A stretch of DNA of 64,000 nucleotides from Paludibacteraceae bacterium (GTDB taxonomy: Bacteria > Bacteroidota > Bacteroidia > Bacteroidales > Paludibacteraceae): positions 124,001 through 188,000 of the forward strand of contig JAEERP010000001.1 in the NCBI GenBank assembly GCA_016285885.1, in the 5' to 3' direction. The position numbers were made by a program, and so were the translations under genes. The notes under the pieces were generated by a model that made no database searches, had not been told where the DNA came from, and saw only the letters and a program-made list of their open reading frames with translations. Of the stretch, positions 63,185 through 64,000 are shown piece after piece. Numbering within the stretch: the stretch's first letter is position 1; every line of letters starts with the position of its first letter.

Positions 63185-63634
63185 TTACCTGCCTCTGTTG
63201 CTACTTCTTTGGTTGCTTGAGCTCCTTGAGCTTCTTGAACTGGATGAAGTGGAATTGCTAGGTTGTGCACTCTGCTGTTGAGAGGATCCGCTTCTTACGC
63301 TCGACGATCTTTCCTGCCTTTGTTGTGCGGGACGGGTCGTGCCGCTGTTGCGCATGTTGTTGTTCTCCACGTCTCGTACACTTGGCTTTTGTTTAGGCGG
63401 TGGCGGCGCTTGTGGACCTTTGTGGTGTGGCGCCTGCGGACCTTTCCTGAATTGGTCTATCGGATAACGTTTCGGCCCGTGCCCTGGACTTGGATGCCCA
63501 TAGTGCGGATGCCTGTAGTGTGGTGGCGGCGGTGGTGGCGTCGGACGAGACGTCGTGTGTGTCGTAACCGTACATGAAGCCATCATGATCGCGATGATAC
63601 ACGATGTGATGATCGCTGAAATCTTATGTTTCAT
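63185..63634 (-). CDS. Small low-complexity lipoprotein
   Basis: 149 aa. Lipoprotein signal (AIMMASCTVTT). Then a Pro/His-rich stretch (RPTPPPPPPHYRHPHYGHP), a basic middle (KGPQAPPPPKQKP) and a Ser/Arg/Gln-rich tail (SSSSRSSRSSSNQRSSN). No fold expected. Such His/Pro-rich surface lipoproteins may bind metal or peptidoglycan, but this is only a guess. Co-transcribed with the HD gene. Confidence 0.65.
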   Translation of the reverse strand: MKHKISAIITSCIIAIMMASCTVTTHTTSRPTPPPPPPHYRHPHYGHPSPGHGPKRYPIDQFRKGPQAPHHKGPQAPPPPKQKPSVRDVENNNMRNSGTTRPAQQRQERSSSVRSGSSQQQSAQPSNSTSSSSRSSRSSSNQRSSNRGR

Positions 63635-63720
63635 TTCCTTCTAATTTGTTTGTTAATTATATTGCATAGGTAAATATAGGCGAAATCTCTCTTCGCTCCA
63701 AATTTTTTTCTCTCGTATTT

Positions 63721-64000
63721 CTAAAAATCCCATCCGAGTGTGACGCCAATGTAATTCCTTTGACAGTCTTTCGAGAAGTCGTTTAAGATTGTTTTCGATA
63801 GGGCCTCGACGCCAACGTGTACTTGGTAATATTTCCTGTATCGCCACCCGAATCGTACACCTCCTCGTAACTCTGCATAGAAATCTCTTGTGACATTTAA
63901 TCCAATGCCCGGAAGAATGTATGGTGTCACTGTGAATACTTTGCCGAATCCAATCGGAAGGCCGGCTCCCATGTTATATCCTATGTATATCATCGTCTCC
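63721..64000 (-). CDS. Outer-membrane beta-barrel protein, C-terminal part (5' end beyond window)
   Basis: The frame is open to the window edge; about 92 codons are visible. Alternating strands (IGYNMGAGLPIGFGKVFTVT, FYAELRGGVRFGWRYRKYYQ) and the terminal IGVTLGWDF, ending in an aromatic residue, are typical of an outer-membrane barrel C-terminus. The internal ATG used by the ORF track is not the true start. No specific family can be given from this piece. Confidence 0.7.
   Translation of the reverse strand, partial: ETMIYIGYNMGAGLPIGFGKVFTVTPYILPGIGLNVTRDFYAELRGGVRFGWRYRKYYQVHVGVEALSKTILNDFSKDCQRNYIGVTLGWDF

Noticed and set aside
1-64000. tRNA, rRNA or insertion sequence genes
   Set aside because: None seen; no transposase ORF and no cloverleaf-like sequence noticed in the intergenic regions, though a tRNAscan search would be decisive.

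Overview
The window looks like a chromosomal segment of a Bacteroidales bacterium (Prevotella/Bacteroides-like). The evidence is a type III glutamine synthetase, a short ~286-residue primary sigma factor, promoters of the TTTG / TAnnTTTG type instead of -35/-10 boxes, type IX secretion (T9SS) C-terminal sorting domains, DUF5723 and DUF3127 proteins, and a Bacteroidetes rSAM/lipoprotein pair. No rRNA or tRNA gene was seen, so the genus is not fixed.

Layout. 1-11.6 kb is mostly core: the 3' end of glnN, a minus-strand envelope operon (lipoprotein, DUF5723, Big_2 protein, DUF4253 protein), a DUF3127 protein, a GH5 lipoprotein, a secreted protein, a Na/Pi symporter, endonuclease III, a small AT-rich secreted protein and rpoD. 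11.7-17.8 kb is a type I restriction-modification island (hsdM-hsdS-hsdR). It is bracketed by 61-bp direct repeats, carries four 32-bp tandem repeats between hsdS and hsdR, and has a large inverted-repeat structure upstream of hsdM. 18.0-31.7 kb holds a radical SAM enzyme with its partner exported protein, an HtrA protease, the RNase P RNA, and a plus-strand run of YihY, M3 peptidase, a hypothetical, a RelA/SpoT homologue, riboflavin synthase, a lone IorA and a 3'-5' exonuclease.

31.7-57.8 kb is an accessory surface-protein region, almost all on the minus strand. Six paralogues (376 to 1926 aa) share a head module (TFTAE..., MTGxIAASGSVMSL), arrays of a 26-residue repeat of form APELPATxLxxxCYxxMFxxCxxL, and a cap module ending near IPxGWTV. 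Two have T9SS sorting domains, three end at the cap without one, and one has a divergent C-terminus with neither a cap nor a sorting domain. Among them lie a 1793-aa BspA-type LRR protein, remnants of a second BspA-type gene, and an AT-rich two-gene cassette of unknown function (151 + 443 aa). The cassette occupies the place of that second gene and appears to sit behind its surviving promoter. Intergenic DNA here is packed with palindromes and long duplicated segments.

57.8-64.0 kb has a Fur-family regulator directly downstream of a large CotH/lamin-tail T9SS protein, an HD phosphohydrolase, a small Pro/Ser-rich lipoprotein and the 3' end of an outer-membrane barrel gene.

Taken together, the window joins ordinary housekeeping genes to a recombination-prone cell-surface locus. 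The most unusual items are the 26-residue Cys-paired repeat family, the two-gene cassette in the broken BspA gene, and the structured repeats around the hsd locus.
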